A stretch of 64,000 nt of DNA from Burkholderia ambifaria AMMD (GTDB taxonomy: Bacteria; Pseudomonadota; Gammaproteobacteria; Burkholderiales; Burkholderiaceae): positions 1,240,001 to 1,304,000 of the forward strand of contig NC_008390.1 of assembly GCF_000203915.1 (NCBI RefSeq). Reading direction: 5' to 3'. Below are positions 16,890 through 25,847 of this stretch, one piece after another. The notes beneath the pieces were generated by a model. The model had not been told where the DNA came from and made no database searches. It saw only the letters and a list, made by a program, of their open reading frames with translations. Made by a program: the position numbers and the translations under genes. The first letter of the stretch is position 1, and the number at the start of each line of letters is the position of its first letter.

Positions 16890-18536
16890 ATGACGGGATG
16901 GAATCACGCGCGGCAAGCGCGCGACGCACGCCTCGCGGCCGGCGCGGCGTACGTGCAGGGCAAGCGGGTCGATGCGCGCGACACCGTCGCGTTGCTCGAA
17001 GCGGTGCTGCGGCCCGGCGACCGCGTTTGCCTCGAAGGCGACAACCAGAAACAGGCCGACCTGCTCGCGACGGCGCTCGCCGACGTCGACAGCGCGAAGA
17101 TCCACGACCTGCACATGGTGCAGTCGGGCGTCGTGCTGCCCGAGCATCTCGACGTGTTCGAGCGCGGGATCGCGAAGCGTCTCGACTTCGCGTATTCGGG
17201 CCCGCAGTCGCAGCGGATCGCGAAGCTGCTGTTCGGCGGCAAGATCGCGCTCGGCGCGGTGCACACGTATCTCGAGCTGTTCGCTCGCTACTTCATCGAT
17301 CTCACGCCGCAGGTCGCGCTGATCGCGGCGGTCAGCGCCGATCGCGACGGCAACCTGTACACCGGCCCGAACACGGAAGACACGCCGACCGTCGTCGAGG
17401 CCACCGCGTTCAAGGACGGCATCGTGATCGCGCAGGTCGACCGCATCGTCGACAAGGTGCCGCGCGTCGACATTCCCGGCGACCGCGTGCATTTCGTCGT
17501 CGAGGCCGGCCGGCCGTTCTACGTCGAGCCGCTGTTCACGCGCGACCCGGCCGCGATCACCGAAACGCAGATCCTGACCGCGATGCTCGCGATCAAGGGC
17601 ATCTACGAACCGTACGGGATCAAGCGCCTGAACCACGGGATCGGCTTCAACACGGCCGCGATCGAGCTGCTTCTGCCCACCTACGGCGCGAAGCTCGGGC
17701 TCAAGGGCAAGGTCTGCACGCACTGGGCGCTCAATCCGCACCCGACGCTGATCCCCGCGATCGAGTCGGGCTGGGTCGAGCAGATTCACTGCTTCGGTTC
17801 CGAAGTGGGGATGGACGACTACATCCGCGCGCGCTCCGACGTGTGGTTCACGGGCCCCGACGGGTCGCTGCGCTCGAACCGCGCGTTCTGCCAGACCGCG
17901 GGCCTCTATGCGTGCGACATGTTCATCGGCTCGACGCTGCAGATCGACCTGGCGGGCCATTCGTCGACGGTCACGGCCGAGCGGATCGCCGGCTTCGGCG
18001 GCGCGCCGAACATGGGCAGCGACGCGCGCGGCCGGCGTCATCCGAGCGAGCCGTGGCTGAAGGCCGGCGCGCAAGCCGATCCCGACACGCCGGCGGCGCT
18101 CAGGCGCGGCCGCAAGCTGGTCGTGCAGATCGGCGAGACGTTCGGCGACAAGAACGTGCCGATGTTCGTCGAGAAGCTCGACGCGCTGAAGCTCGCCGAC
18201 AAGCTGCAGCTCGACCTCGCGCCGATCATGGTCTACGGCGACGACGTCACGCACATCGTCACCGAGGAAGGGATCGCGAACCTGCTGATGTGCCGCGACA
18301 AGGATGAGCGCGAGCACGCGATCCGCGGCGTGGCCGGGTATACCGAGGTCGGCCGCGGCCGCGACCGCAGGATGGTCGAGCGGCTGCGCGAGCGCGGCGT
18401 GATCCGGCGTCCGGAGGATCTCGGCATCGATCCGCTCGACGCCGACCGCCGCTGGCTCGCCGCGCGTTCGATCAAGGATCTCGTGCATTGGTCGGGCGGC
18501 CTCTATGCGCCGCCGGCCCGGTTCCGCAACTGGTGA
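16890..18536 (+). CDS. mdcA: malonate decarboxylase alpha subunit (acetyl-S-ACP:malonate ACP transferase)
   Basis: A 548-residue protein matching MdcA, which swaps the acetyl group on the carrier protein MdcC for malonate. It is a CoA-transferase-fold protein; readable family segments are LEGDNQKQADLLATAL, HDLHMVQSGVVLPEHL, GFGGAPNMGSDARGRRH and a C-terminal KDLVHWSGGLYAPPARFRNW. The length equals that of characterised MdcA proteins. ATG 16890 follows AGCGGGAGAA. mdcC starts 10 bp after its stop, so translation is probably coupled. Confidence 0.94.
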   Translation: MTGWNHARQARDARLAAGAAYVQGKRVDARDTVALLEAVLRPGDRVCLEGDNQKQADLLATALADVDSAKIHDLHMVQSGVVLPEHLDVFERGIAKRLDFAYSGPQSQRIAKLLFGGKIALGAVHTYLELFARYFIDLTPQVALIAAVSADRDGNLYTGPNTEDTPTVVEATAFKDGIVIAQVDRIVDKVPRVDIPGDRVHFVVEAGRPFYVEPLFTRDPAAITETQILTAMLAIKGIYEPYGIKRLNHGIGFNTAAIELLLPTYGAKLGLKGKVCTHWALNPHPTLIPAIESGWVEQIHCFGSEVGMDDYIRARSDVWFTGPDGSLRSNRAFCQTAGLYACDMFIGSTLQIDLAGHSSTVTAERIAGFGGAPNMGSDARGRRHPSEPWLKAGAQADPDTPAALRRGRKLVVQIGETFGDKNVPMFVEKLDALKLADKLQLDLAPIMVYGDDVTHIVTEEGIANLLMCRDKDEREHAIRGVAGYTEVGRGRDRRMVERLRERGVIRRPEDLGIDPLDADRRWLAARSIKDLVHWSGGLYAPPARFRNW

Positions 18537-18546
18537 GGAAGAGGGC

Positions 18547-18861
18547 ATGGAACAGTTGAACTACCGCTTCACCGCGCGCGAGCGCGCGCAGGGCGAACGG
18601 GCCACGGCGCTCGTCGGCGTGGTCGCGTCCGGCAATCTGGAGGTGCTCGTCGAGCGCGTGCTGCCGGGCAATGAATGCGAGATCGACATCCGCACCGCGG
18701 CGGTCGGTTTCGGCGCGGTGTGGCAGGCCGTCGTGTCGGACTTCGTCGAACGGCGCGCGCCGGGCGGCCTGAAGCTGTCGATCAACGACGGCGGCGCGCG
18801 GCCCGACATGGTGTCGTTGCGGCTCGCGCAGGCCGTGCGCGCGATCGAGGGGGACGCATGA
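18547..18861 (+). CDS. mdcC: malonate decarboxylase acyl carrier protein (delta subunit)
   Basis: A 104-residue acyl carrier protein that holds the malonyl and acetyl thioester through a 2'-(5''-phosphoribosyl)-3'-dephospho-CoA group. The probable attachment serine is S28 in VVASGNLEVLVE, the equivalent segment of known MdcC and CitD proteins. A GAGG site is just before the ATG. The last codons overlap mdcD (ATGA), a sign of translational coupling. Confidence 0.93.
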   Translation: MEQLNYRFTARERAQGERATALVGVVASGNLEVLVERVLPGNECEIDIRTAAVGFGAVWQAVVSDFVERRAPGGLKLSINDGGARPDMVSLRLAQAVRAIEGDA

Positions 18862-19793
18862 CGACCGACATGATCCATGACACGCCCGCGTTCGTCGCGA
18901 ACGGCGCGAGCTGGTACGAAGCGTCGGCGCGCCAGCGCGTCGACGGGCTGCTCGACGCGGGCAGCTTCACGGAATTTCTCGGGCCGGGCGAACGCGTGAC
19001 GAGCCCGCACCTGCCGCTGTTCGACCTGCCGCAGCAGTTCGACGACGGGATGGTGGTCGGCCACGGCCGGCTCGACGGCAAGCCGGTGTTCGTCGCCGCG
19101 CAGGAAGGCCGCTTCATGGGCGGCGCGTTCGGCGAAGTGCACGGCGCGAAGCTCACCGGGCTGCTGCGGGCGGCGCGCGAACTCGGCACGCCGGTGCTGA
19201 TCCTGTTCGATACGGGCGGCGTGCGGCTGCAGGAAGCGAACGCGGGCGAGCTCGCGATCGCCGAGATCATGCGGGCGCTCGTCGACGCGCGTGCAGCCGG
19301 CGTGCCGGTGATCGGACTGATCGGCGGGCGCTCCGGCTGCTACGGCGGCGGTGGGCTGCTCGCCGCGTGCTGCTCGGCGCTCGCGGTGTCCGAGCAGGGG
19401 CGCATCAGCGTGTCGGGCCCCGAGGTGATCGAGACCAATCGCGGTGTCGAGGAGTTCGACGCGAAGGATCGCGCGCTGATCTGGCGCACGATGGGCGGCA
19501 AGCATCGGCGGCTGATCGGCGGCGCGGATCGTTACGTGGCCGACACGCCCGACGCGTTTCGCGCGGCGGCGCTCGCGCTGCTCGAGCGTGCGCCGACATT
19601 CGACGTGGCGATGCTGCGCGCGGAGCAGGCGCGTCTCGAAGCCCGCGTCGAACGGTTTGGTGGCTGCAAGGACGCTCTGGATGTGTGGCGCGCGCTCGGC
19701 GCGGACACGCCGGAAGCGATCCCCGGGATGCCCGACGACGAATTCGCGAAGCTCGCCGACCAACTGCAGGAGCCGCAGCATGACGCTCGATGA
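18858..19793 (+). CDS. mdcD: malonate decarboxylase beta subunit
   Basis: A 311-residue carboxyltransferase-type protein. With MdcE it decarboxylates malonyl-S-ACP to acetyl-S-ACP. Crotonase-like features are visible: AAQEGRFMGGAFGEVHGAKLTGLL, LFDTGGVRLQEANAGELAIAEI and GGRSGCYGGGGLLAACC, which form the oxyanion and CoA-binding loops. It overlaps mdcC by four bases and mdcE by 14, in a tightly packed operon. Confidence 0.94.
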   Translation: MTTDMIHDTPAFVANGASWYEASARQRVDGLLDAGSFTEFLGPGERVTSPHLPLFDLPQQFDDGMVVGHGRLDGKPVFVAAQEGRFMGGAFGEVHGAKLTGLLRAARELGTPVLILFDTGGVRLQEANAGELAIAEIMRALVDARAAGVPVIGLIGGRSGCYGGGGLLAACCSALAVSEQGRISVSGPEVIETNRGVEEFDAKDRALIWRTMGGKHRRLIGGADRYVADTPDAFRAAALALLERAPTFDVAMLRAEQARLEARVERFGGCKDALDVWRALGADTPEAIPGMPDDEFAKLADQLQEPQHDAR

Positions 19794-20487
19794 AGTCCTG
19801 ACCTCGCTGTTTCCCAAAGGCCATTCGATTACGCGCAGCGGCGGCCTGCTGACGGGCCACGCGCTGCTGACCGGCACGCGCGTCGACGTGATTGGCGTTT
19901 CCGAGCGCTTGCCGTTCGGCATCGACGAAGCGCTGACGCTCGCGTCGCACGTGCTCGACACGATCGAGCGCGGCGGCGACACGCCGATTCTCGTGCTCGT
20001 CGACAGCGACAGCCAGCGGATGAGCAAGCGCGACGAACTGCTCGGCCTGAACGAAGGGCTGTCGCATCTCGCGAAATGCCTGATGCAGGCGGAGCTCGCC
20101 GGGCACCGCACGATCGGCGTGCTGTACGGCCATACGGCCGCGGGTGCGTTCATCGCGACCGCGCTCGCGACGCGTACGCTGCTCGCGGTGCCGGGCGCCG
20201 AGCCGGAGGTGATGGACCTGCCGTCGATGTCGCGCGTGACGAAGCTGCCGATCGACGTGCTGAAGGAGATGGCGCGCGCGACGCCGGTGTTCGCGCCGGG
20301 GCTCGACAATCTCGTGAAGATGGGCGCCGTCGACGCCGTGCTCGATCCGGGCCGCGCGCTCGACGCGCAGGTCGGTGAATGGCTCGGCAGGCCGGCCGAT
20401 CGCGGCGACGGTCGTGCGGCGCGCGGCCGGCCGGTCGCGGCCGACGTCGCGCGACGCGTCGAGGCACTCGCGCGTGCCGCACGCTGA
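19780..20487 (+). CDS. mdcE: malonate decarboxylase gamma subunit
   Basis: A 235-residue crotonase-fold partner of MdcD in the decarboxylase step. Typical segments are TPILVLVDSDSQRMSKRDELLGLNEGLSHLAKCL and GVLYGHTAAGAFIATALATRTLLAVPGAEPEVMDLPSMSRVTKL. The ATG at 19780 has AGGAG upstream (within mdcD) and overlaps mdcD by 14 bp. The C-terminal 30 residues are Arg/Ala-rich, and the gene overlaps the mdcG start. Confidence 0.93.
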   Translation: MTLDEVLTSLFPKGHSITRSGGLLTGHALLTGTRVDVIGVSERLPFGIDEALTLASHVLDTIERGGDTPILVLVDSDSQRMSKRDELLGLNEGLSHLAKCLMQAELAGHRTIGVLYGHTAAGAFIATALATRTLLAVPGAEPEVMDLPSMSRVTKLPIDVLKEMARATPVFAPGLDNLVKMGAVDAVLDPGRALDAQVGEWLGRPADRGDGRAARGRPVAADVARRVEALARAAR

Positions 20488-21142
20488 CACACCGCTGCGC
20501 CGCCACACGCTCGTCACGCTGACGGCGGCCGGGTGGCGCGCGGCATGCGCGCGCGATCCCGCGCTGGCCGCAGATCCGCTCGTGCAGGCGTGGGCCGCGC
20601 ACGGCCGGCCGCTGATCGTGCGCCGCGCGTCGCCCGACGAGGCCGACGCGGGTCGCATTCCGCTCGGCTTGCCGCTGCCGCCTTCCGCGGGCAAGCGGCG
20701 CATCGCGCTGAGCGTCGCCGCCGACGCGGTGGCGGCGGTCGGCCCGCTGCCTGCGCTGGCCGACGTGCTCGCCGTCGCGCCCGATGCATGGCACGCGACA
20801 TTGCGCGAGCTGGACGCGCTCGGCGCGCGCTGCGGCGTGCCGGGCCGCGTGTTCGGCAGCCTCGCGTGGCAGGCGCTGACGGGCGAGTGCTACCTGAGCG
20901 CGTCCTCCGATCTCGATATCGTGTTTCCGCTGCCGGCCGCCGCGTCGCTCGCCGCGTTGCTCGACGGCCTGGCGGCGCTCGATGCGCGCGCGCCGATGCG
21001 CATCGACGGCGAACTGCTGCGCGACGACGGCGCTGGCGTGAACTGGCGCGAATTGCATGCGCGGCTGCCTGAAGTCGCGGTCAAGACGGCGATCGCCGTC
21101 GAATTGATGTCTGCCGATGCATTCACGGGAGGCGCGCGATGA
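20474..21142 (+). CDS. mdcG: malonate decarboxylase holo-ACP synthase (phosphoribosyl-dephospho-CoA transferase)
   Basis: A 222-residue nucleotidyltransferase that attaches the phosphoribosyl-dephospho-CoA group made by MdcB to the serine of apo-MdcC. The acidic motif SASSDLDIVFPLP (DxD) is the metal site of MdcG/CitX-type transferases; GVPGRVFGSLAWQALTGECYL precedes it, as in the family. I chose GTG 20474, which gives the normal length; a longer frame upstream is only antisense-like, Arg-rich sequence. It overlaps mdcE by 14 bp and mdcB by four (ATGA). Confidence 0.88.
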   Translation: MPHADTPLRRHTLVTLTAAGWRAACARDPALAADPLVQAWAAHGRPLIVRRASPDEADAGRIPLGLPLPPSAGKRRIALSVAADAVAAVGPLPALADVLAVAPDAWHATLRELDALGARCGVPGRVFGSLAWQALTGECYLSASSDLDIVFPLPAAASLAALLDGLAALDARAPMRIDGELLRDDGAGVNWRELHARLPEVAVKTAIAVELMSADAFTGGAR

Positions 21143-22005
21143 GTGCCGGAGCCGCTCGCCGCGCAACGGCGCCGTCCGACGCCGAGCGCATCGCCGCACT
21201 GGCCGAGCACAGCCTCGTGCTCGAAATCGACACGTATCCGAAACCGGGGCTCGTCAGTCACGTCGACACCGGCAGCCATGCGGACATGGACGCCGCGACG
21301 TTCGCTCGCAGCGCGGCTGTGCTGCGGCCGTATTTCGCGGAGCTCGCCGAAGCCGGCGCGCGCGACGCGGACATGGCCGTGCTGCGCAAGATCGGGCTGC
21401 GCGCGGAGCACGCGATGCTCGCCGCGACCGGCGGCGTCAACACGCATCGCGGCGCGATCTTCGGGCTCGGGCTGCTGTGCGCGGCCGCCGGCCGCCGCAC
21501 GGTGCCTGGCACCGCGGCATGCGCGATGACGCTCGGCGCGTTCGTCGCGCAGCGCTGGGGCCCCGACATCCTCGGCGGCCCGCGGCTGCCCGATAGTCAT
21601 GGCGAGCGCGCGAGCCGCCGTTACGGCGTCGGCGGCGCGCGTCGCGAGGCGGCCGACGGGTTCGCGACCGTGTACGGCGTCGGGTTGCCGGCCCTGCGCC
21701 GCGCGCGACGCAGTGTCCCGGGCGATCCGGAAGCCGCGCGTGTCGACGCGTGCTTCGCGCTGATCGCCGCGCTCGACGATACGAATCTGCTGCACCGGGG
21801 CGGCCAGGCCGGCCTCGAGTTCGCGCGAGCCACGGCACGCGCGTTCGTCGCCCGCGGCGGCATACGCGCCCGCGACTGGCGCTTGCGCGCGGCGGCCGCG
21901 CACCGCGCGTTCGTTGCCCGCCGGCTGAGCCCGGGCGGCGCGGCCGACCTGCTGGCGATGAGCGTGTTCGTCGATGCGCTCGAAGCGGTCGAGGAGGCGC
22001 GATGA
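21139..22005 (+). CDS. mdcB: triphosphoribosyl-dephospho-CoA synthase
   Basis: A 288-residue CitG/MdcB-family enzyme that joins ATP and dephospho-CoA to make the precursor of the MdcC prosthetic group. Readable family motifs are LVLEIDTYPKPGLVSHVDTGSHADM near residue 29, ATGGVNTHRGAIFGLGLLCAAAG at about 95-117 and LDDTNLLHRGGQAGLEFAR near 215. It starts within the mdcG stop (ATGA) and ends in the same way in the mdcH start. In Pseudomonas clusters mdcB follows mdcA; here it lies between mdcG and mdcH. Confidence 0.93.
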   Translation: MSAGAARRATAPSDAERIAALAEHSLVLEIDTYPKPGLVSHVDTGSHADMDAATFARSAAVLRPYFAELAEAGARDADMAVLRKIGLRAEHAMLAATGGVNTHRGAIFGLGLLCAAAGRRTVPGTAACAMTLGAFVAQRWGPDILGGPRLPDSHGERASRRYGVGGARREAADGFATVYGVGLPALRRARRSVPGDPEAARVDACFALIAALDDTNLLHRGGQAGLEFARATARAFVARGGIRARDWRLRAAAAHRAFVARRLSPGGAADLLAMSVFVDALEAVEEAR

Positions 22006-22934
22006 CGCTGGCGATCCTCTGTTCGGGGCAAGGCGCGCAGCGCGCGGACATGTTCGAGCTGACTGGCGCGGTGCCGCAGGCCGATGCGCTGTTCGCGCAC
22101 GCCGGCCGGCTCCTCGGCGACGATCCGCGCAACTGGGTGCGGCACGCCGAACCGGACGCGCTGCACGAGAACCGCGCAGCGCAGCTTCTCTGCACGCTGC
22201 AGGCGCTCGCGGCGGCCGCGTTGCTCGATACGGTGTGGCCGCGGCGTCGCTGTGTCGCGGGATACAGCGTCGGCGAAGTCGCGTCGTGGAGCGTCGCGGG
22301 GATGATCGATCCGCACGACGCGCTGGATCTTGCCGATGCACGCGCCCGCGCCATGGACGCCGCGAGCGGCGGCGATGAACGGATGGCGTTCGTGCGCGGG
22401 CTGACGCGCGCGCAGCTCGCGCGGCTGTGCGACGGACGCGATGCCGCGATCGCGATCGCCAATCCCGGCGACGCGTTCGTGGTGGCCGGGCGGCAGGCCG
22501 ACGTCGCCGCGGTGGCCGACGACGCCGCCCGCGATGGGGCGCTGCGCGTGGCGCCCGTGTGCGTGCGGATCGCATCGCACACGCGGCGACTCGTGTTGGC
22601 GGTCCCCGCGTTTCGCGCGTCGCTGGCCGCCGTGAACGTGCACCGGCCGCCGCCCGGCACGCGACTGTTTTCGGGGATCGACGGCGCGTCGGTGCTCGAT
22701 GTTGGCGCGGGGCTCGACAAGCTCGCGCGGCAGATCGCGGAGCCGGTCGAGTGGGCGGCCTGCCTGGCCGCGTGCGTCGAGGCCGGCGCGACCGCGTTTC
22801 TCGAACTCGGCCCCGGTCGCGCGCTGACCGAGATGGCGGGCGGCGCGTATCCGGCGCTGCCGGCGCGCAGCGTCGCGGATTTCCGTTCCGTCGACGGTAT
22901 CGCGAGCTGGCTCGCGCGCGTCGCGGCCGGCTGA
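22002..22934 (+). CDS. mdcH: malonyl-CoA:ACP transacylase subunit (epsilon)
   Basis: A 310-residue acyltransferase that loads malonyl from malonyl-CoA onto MdcC to prime the decarboxylase. The family start LAILCSGQGAQRADMFEL and the active-site serine in AGYSVGEVASWS (about residue 88) are visible, with the catalytic His in CVRIASHTRRL (about 195). It starts in the mdcB stop codon (ATGA) and is the last gene of the locus. Confidence 0.93.
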   Translation: MTLAILCSGQGAQRADMFELTGAVPQADALFAHAGRLLGDDPRNWVRHAEPDALHENRAAQLLCTLQALAAAALLDTVWPRRRCVAGYSVGEVASWSVAGMIDPHDALDLADARARAMDAASGGDERMAFVRGLTRAQLARLCDGRDAAIAIANPGDAFVVAGRQADVAAVADDAARDGALRVAPVCVRIASHTRRLVLAVPAFRASLAAVNVHRPPPGTRLFSGIDGASVLDVGAGLDKLARQIAEPVEWAACLAACVEAGATAFLELGPGRALTEMAGGAYPALPARSVADFRSVDGIASWLARVAAG

Positions 22935-23083
22935 CCGGCGGCGCGCAAGCGCCCCACAAGCGCCCCGGCATCGCGGCGCATCGATTCGGAAACCGTTCGG
23001 TTCGAGGGCCATTCCGCGGCGTGTGTTGCGCCGGCGCAGCACCGTTTCAGCAGGTGCTTGCCACGCGAATTGGCGTCGCTACA

Positions 23084-23605
23084 ATGGCGCCCGCCATGAG
23101 ACCAGCCGCCTTCCTCCTCGCCGCGCTCGGCTGCGCGGCGAGCGCCCACGCCAGCCCGATTCCGTCCGACGCCGCGTCGGTCGGCACGTACTTTTCGTAT
23201 GACAATGCGGCGGCCGACGCGACCGTCGACCTGATTGGGCAAGCGCAGCGCCGCGTGCTGCTGGCCGGCTACGCGTATGTGCCGCCCGCGGTCGCCGCCG
23301 CGCTGCGTACGGCGCGCTCGCGCGGGATCGAAGTGCGGGTCGTGCTGGTGCGTTCGTCGCGTGCCGGCAAGTACAGCGGCGCAGGCTATCTGAAATCGGC
23401 CGGCATCGACGTCGCGATCGACTCGCGCCAAGGCGATCCGGCGCCGCGCTTCGTGATCGTCGACGACAGCGTCGCGCTGACGACGCTGTCCGACGACGCC
23501 GCCGCGCGGGCGGAAACGGTGAACGTGTTCCAGCGCGCGCCGGAGCTTGCGCAGTCGTACGCGCAGTCGTTCTGGCGGCTGTACCGGCAGGCCGGCGGCC
23601 TCTGA
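23084..23605 (+). CDS. secreted phospholipase-D-like protein with degenerate HKD motif
   Basis: A 173-residue protein with a signal peptide (cleavage likely after SAHAS, near residue 24). The fold matches small single-domain PLD/Nuc-type endonucleases: TYFSYDNAAADATVDLIGQAQRRVLLAGYAYVPPAVAAAL, then RGIEVRVVLVRSS and a FVIVDDSVALTTLSDD segment where HxKxxxxD should be. Here the His-x-Lys is replaced by Ala-x-Arg, so classical PLD chemistry is doubtful. The start may be this ATG or the one 12 bp downstream. It is a single gene between the malonate operon and a phosphoribosyltransferase. The function is unknown. Confidence 0.75.
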   Translation: MAPAMRPAAFLLAALGCAASAHASPIPSDAASVGTYFSYDNAAADATVDLIGQAQRRVLLAGYAYVPPAVAAALRTARSRGIEVRVVLVRSSRAGKYSGAGYLKSAGIDVAIDSRQGDPAPRFVIVDDSVALTTLSDDAAARAETVNVFQRAPELAQSYAQSFWRLYRQAGGL

Positions 23606-23785
23606 CCAGCGAGCCCGCCCGGGCGAACTCCACCGTCTCTTTCCGCGCGGCCACCCCCAAACCGCAATCCGCACGCATTCCACGCCGGTGTGACCCCGCT
23701 TGCATCGGCGCGTCCGATGAACCATGCTCGTTGGACAGGCGCCGGCGCGGGTCTCGCGCATGCGGCGCCACGCAGGGAGCCGATC

Positions 23786-24454
23786 GTGACCGAGTGTTTT
23801 GCCGATCGCGCCGACGCGGGTCGCCGGCTTGCGGACGCGCTGCACGACTATGCGGGGCGTCGCGACGTCGTCGTGCTCGCGCTGCCGCGCGGCGGCGTGC
23901 CGGTGGCATACCAGGTCGCGCTGGCGCTGCACGCGCCGCTCGACGTGCTGATCGTGCGCAAGCTCGGCATGCCGTCCGATCCCGAATTCGCGATCGGCGC
24001 GATCGCGACCGGCGGGGTGATCCACCTGCAACACGCGGCGATTCGCGCGATGGGCGTGACCGATGGCCAGCTGGCCGACGTGATCGCGCGCGAAACCGTC
24101 GAACTGGAGCGCCGCGACGCGCTGTATCGCGGCGGCCGGTCGCCGCTGCCGGTCGACGGCCGCATCGCGATCGTCGTCGACGACGGCGTCGCGACCGGCG
24201 CATCGATGCGCGTCGCGCTGCAGGCGCTGCGCGAGCGCCATCCCGCGCGCATCGTGGCCGCCGCACCGGTTGCGCCGGCGGGCGCGCGGCACGTGTTCGA
24301 CGGTCTGGCCGACGCGTTCGTGACGGTGTCGCAGCCGTACCTGTTCTTCGGGATCAGCCAGTTCTACGCGCGTTTCGACCAGACCGGGGACGACGAGGTG
24401 CGTGCGCTGCTCGAGGCGTCCCGCGCGCAGGACGACGACATCACGTCCGTCTGA
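23786..24454 (+). CDS. phosphoribosyltransferase-family protein
   Basis: About 222 residues with a type I phosphoribosyltransferase fold: ALPRGGVPVAYQVALAL near residue 35 and the PRPP loop IAIVVDDGVATGASMRVAL near residue 135, where the acidic pair DD and the T-G-A-S turn bind PRPP. Such stand-alone proteins are often annotated as phosphoribosyltransferases of unknown base specificity. GTG 23786 has AGGGAG eight bases upstream; an ATG at 23717 in the same frame is an alternative. The 3' end overlaps the convergent PHB depolymerase gene by 14 bp, which is unusual here. Confidence 0.78.
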   Translation: MTECFADRADAGRRLADALHDYAGRRDVVVLALPRGGVPVAYQVALALHAPLDVLIVRKLGMPSDPEFAIGAIATGGVIHLQHAAIRAMGVTDGQLADVIARETVELERRDALYRGGRSPLPVDGRIAIVVDDGVATGASMRVALQALRERHPARIVAAAPVAPAGARHVFDGLADAFVTVSQPYLFFGISQFYARFDQTGDDEVRALLEASRAQDDDITSV

Positions 24455-25664
24455 CCCGGCGCCGGCGCGCTGCCGGGCGAGCGGCTTCCGCCTGCGCGAA
24501 CACCCGCTGCAGCGCCGGATGAACGTCGCCGCGCCAGCGGTCGCCCGTGAACAGCCCGTAGTGATCGCAATCGTCGATATCGACACGATGGCGCTCGCCG
24601 GCCGCTAGGCCGCCGCACATGTCGAGTGCCGCATGCGTCTGGCCGGCGCCGGTGACGGCGTCGCAACGGCCTTCCACCGTCAGCAGCAAAACGCCGCGCA
24701 GCGCGGCCGGCTCGACGCGCCGGCCGCCGACGTCCCACGTGCCGTTCGGCAAACACATTCGCTGGAACACGACATCGACGGTATCGAGGAAGTATTCGGC
24801 CGGCATGTCGAGCAGCGCCGTGTACTCGCGCAGCGCGCGCCGCGCGTCCGCCAGCGCCGTCAGGTCGAAGCGCGACGCGGCGCGCGCGTACTCCTCGATC
24901 AGCGTCAGCAAGCGTTGCGGATACAGCAGCGCGATTTCGCCTTGCTGGAGATAGGTCGGGAACACATGCCGGCCGCGGCCGGGGAAGCAGGGCGGCACGA
25001 TGTCGATCAGATGGCGGCGGCACCACGTGAGCGAACGCGACGCGGCGGTCGTGCCGAGTGAGCTCGGGTTGATGCGCGCGTCGAGCGGCCCGCCGATCAG
25101 CGTGACGCTCGCGGGCGGCGCGAGGCCGCGCGCGGCGCGCAGCGCGAGCGCGCCGAGCGCGGGCACGGTGGCCTGGCACACGGCGACGACATGCAGCGGC
25201 CGGGCGTCGCGGGCGAGCGCGTCGACGAAGCCGTCGAGCGTCGCCACGTATTCGTCGAGCCCGAAGCGGCCGGCCGCGAGCGGCACGTCGCGCGCATTGA
25301 CCCAGTCGGTCACGCACACGTCGCCGTCCGCGAGCAGCGCCTCGACGGTCTCCCGCATCACCACGGCCGCGTGACCGGCGAGCGGCGCGCACAGCAGCAT
25401 CGTGCGTCGGGTGTCGTCGCGCGCGAAGCGCCTCAACTGGCAGAACGGCGTGTGCGCGACGATCCGCTCGTCGACGGCCGGCCGCCGGATCTCGAAGCGC
25501 GGCGGCCCCACGGCCGGCCCGAGCAGCGGCTCGAACAGGTCGTCATAACACGACGACGCGGCGTGCGGCAGCGTCTCGGCGGGCCACACGTCGAACGCGT
25601 GACGCGTCGCTTCGCGCCACGCGCGCATCCATTCCCGCTGCTGCTCGACGACGGCGTACCACAT
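24441..25664 (-). CDS. phaZ: intracellular poly(3-hydroxybutyrate) depolymerase
   Basis: A 407-residue alpha/beta-hydrolase matching PhaZ-type intracellular PHB depolymerases. The nucleophile is Cys163 in VVAVCQATVPAL (a lipase-box-like turn with Cys instead of Ser, as in the Ralstonia enzyme); the general region LLCAPLAGHAAVVMRETVEALL and the DIDDCDHYGLFTGDRW segment (catalytic His) also fit. It mobilises stored polyhydroxybutyrate in the cytoplasm. The C-terminal last 20 residues are Arg-rich. It is divergent from the GST gene and overlaps the phosphoribosyltransferase gene tail to tail. Confidence 0.87.
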   Translation of the reverse strand: MWYAVVEQQREWMRAWREATRHAFDVWPAETLPHAASSCYDDLFEPLLGPAVGPPRFEIRRPAVDERIVAHTPFCQLRRFARDDTRRTMLLCAPLAGHAAVVMRETVEALLADGDVCVTDWVNARDVPLAAGRFGLDEYVATLDGFVDALARDARPLHVVAVCQATVPALGALALRAARGLAPPASVTLIGGPLDARINPSSLGTTAASRSLTWCRRHLIDIVPPCFPGRGRHVFPTYLQQGEIALLYPQRLLTLIEEYARAASRFDLTALADARRALREYTALLDMPAEYFLDTVDVVFQRMCLPNGTWDVGGRRVEPAALRGVLLLTVEGRCDAVTGAGQTHAALDMCGGLAAGERHRVDIDDCDHYGLFTGDRWRGDVHPALQRVFAQAEAARPAARRRRVRRT

Positions 25665-25847
25665 GGCAAACCTGGCGCGGAAGGGGCGTGAATCTGCATT
25701 ATGGTCACTCCGGCCGCACAGCGGGTGTCGAAAAAATCGTCACCGGGTGACGTGGATCAAGCATGCAGCGGGCATGCGTCGCGCTAGGCGGCGGCGCACG
25801 GCGCTGCTACAGTCGTCGCTCCCATTCCCCTCAAGCGGAGCGTTGCA

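Noticed and set aside
21437..24586. 1049-codon minus-strand frame opposite mdcB and downstream genes
   Set aside because: Antisense shadow; it crosses several real genes on the other strand and shows no family motif.
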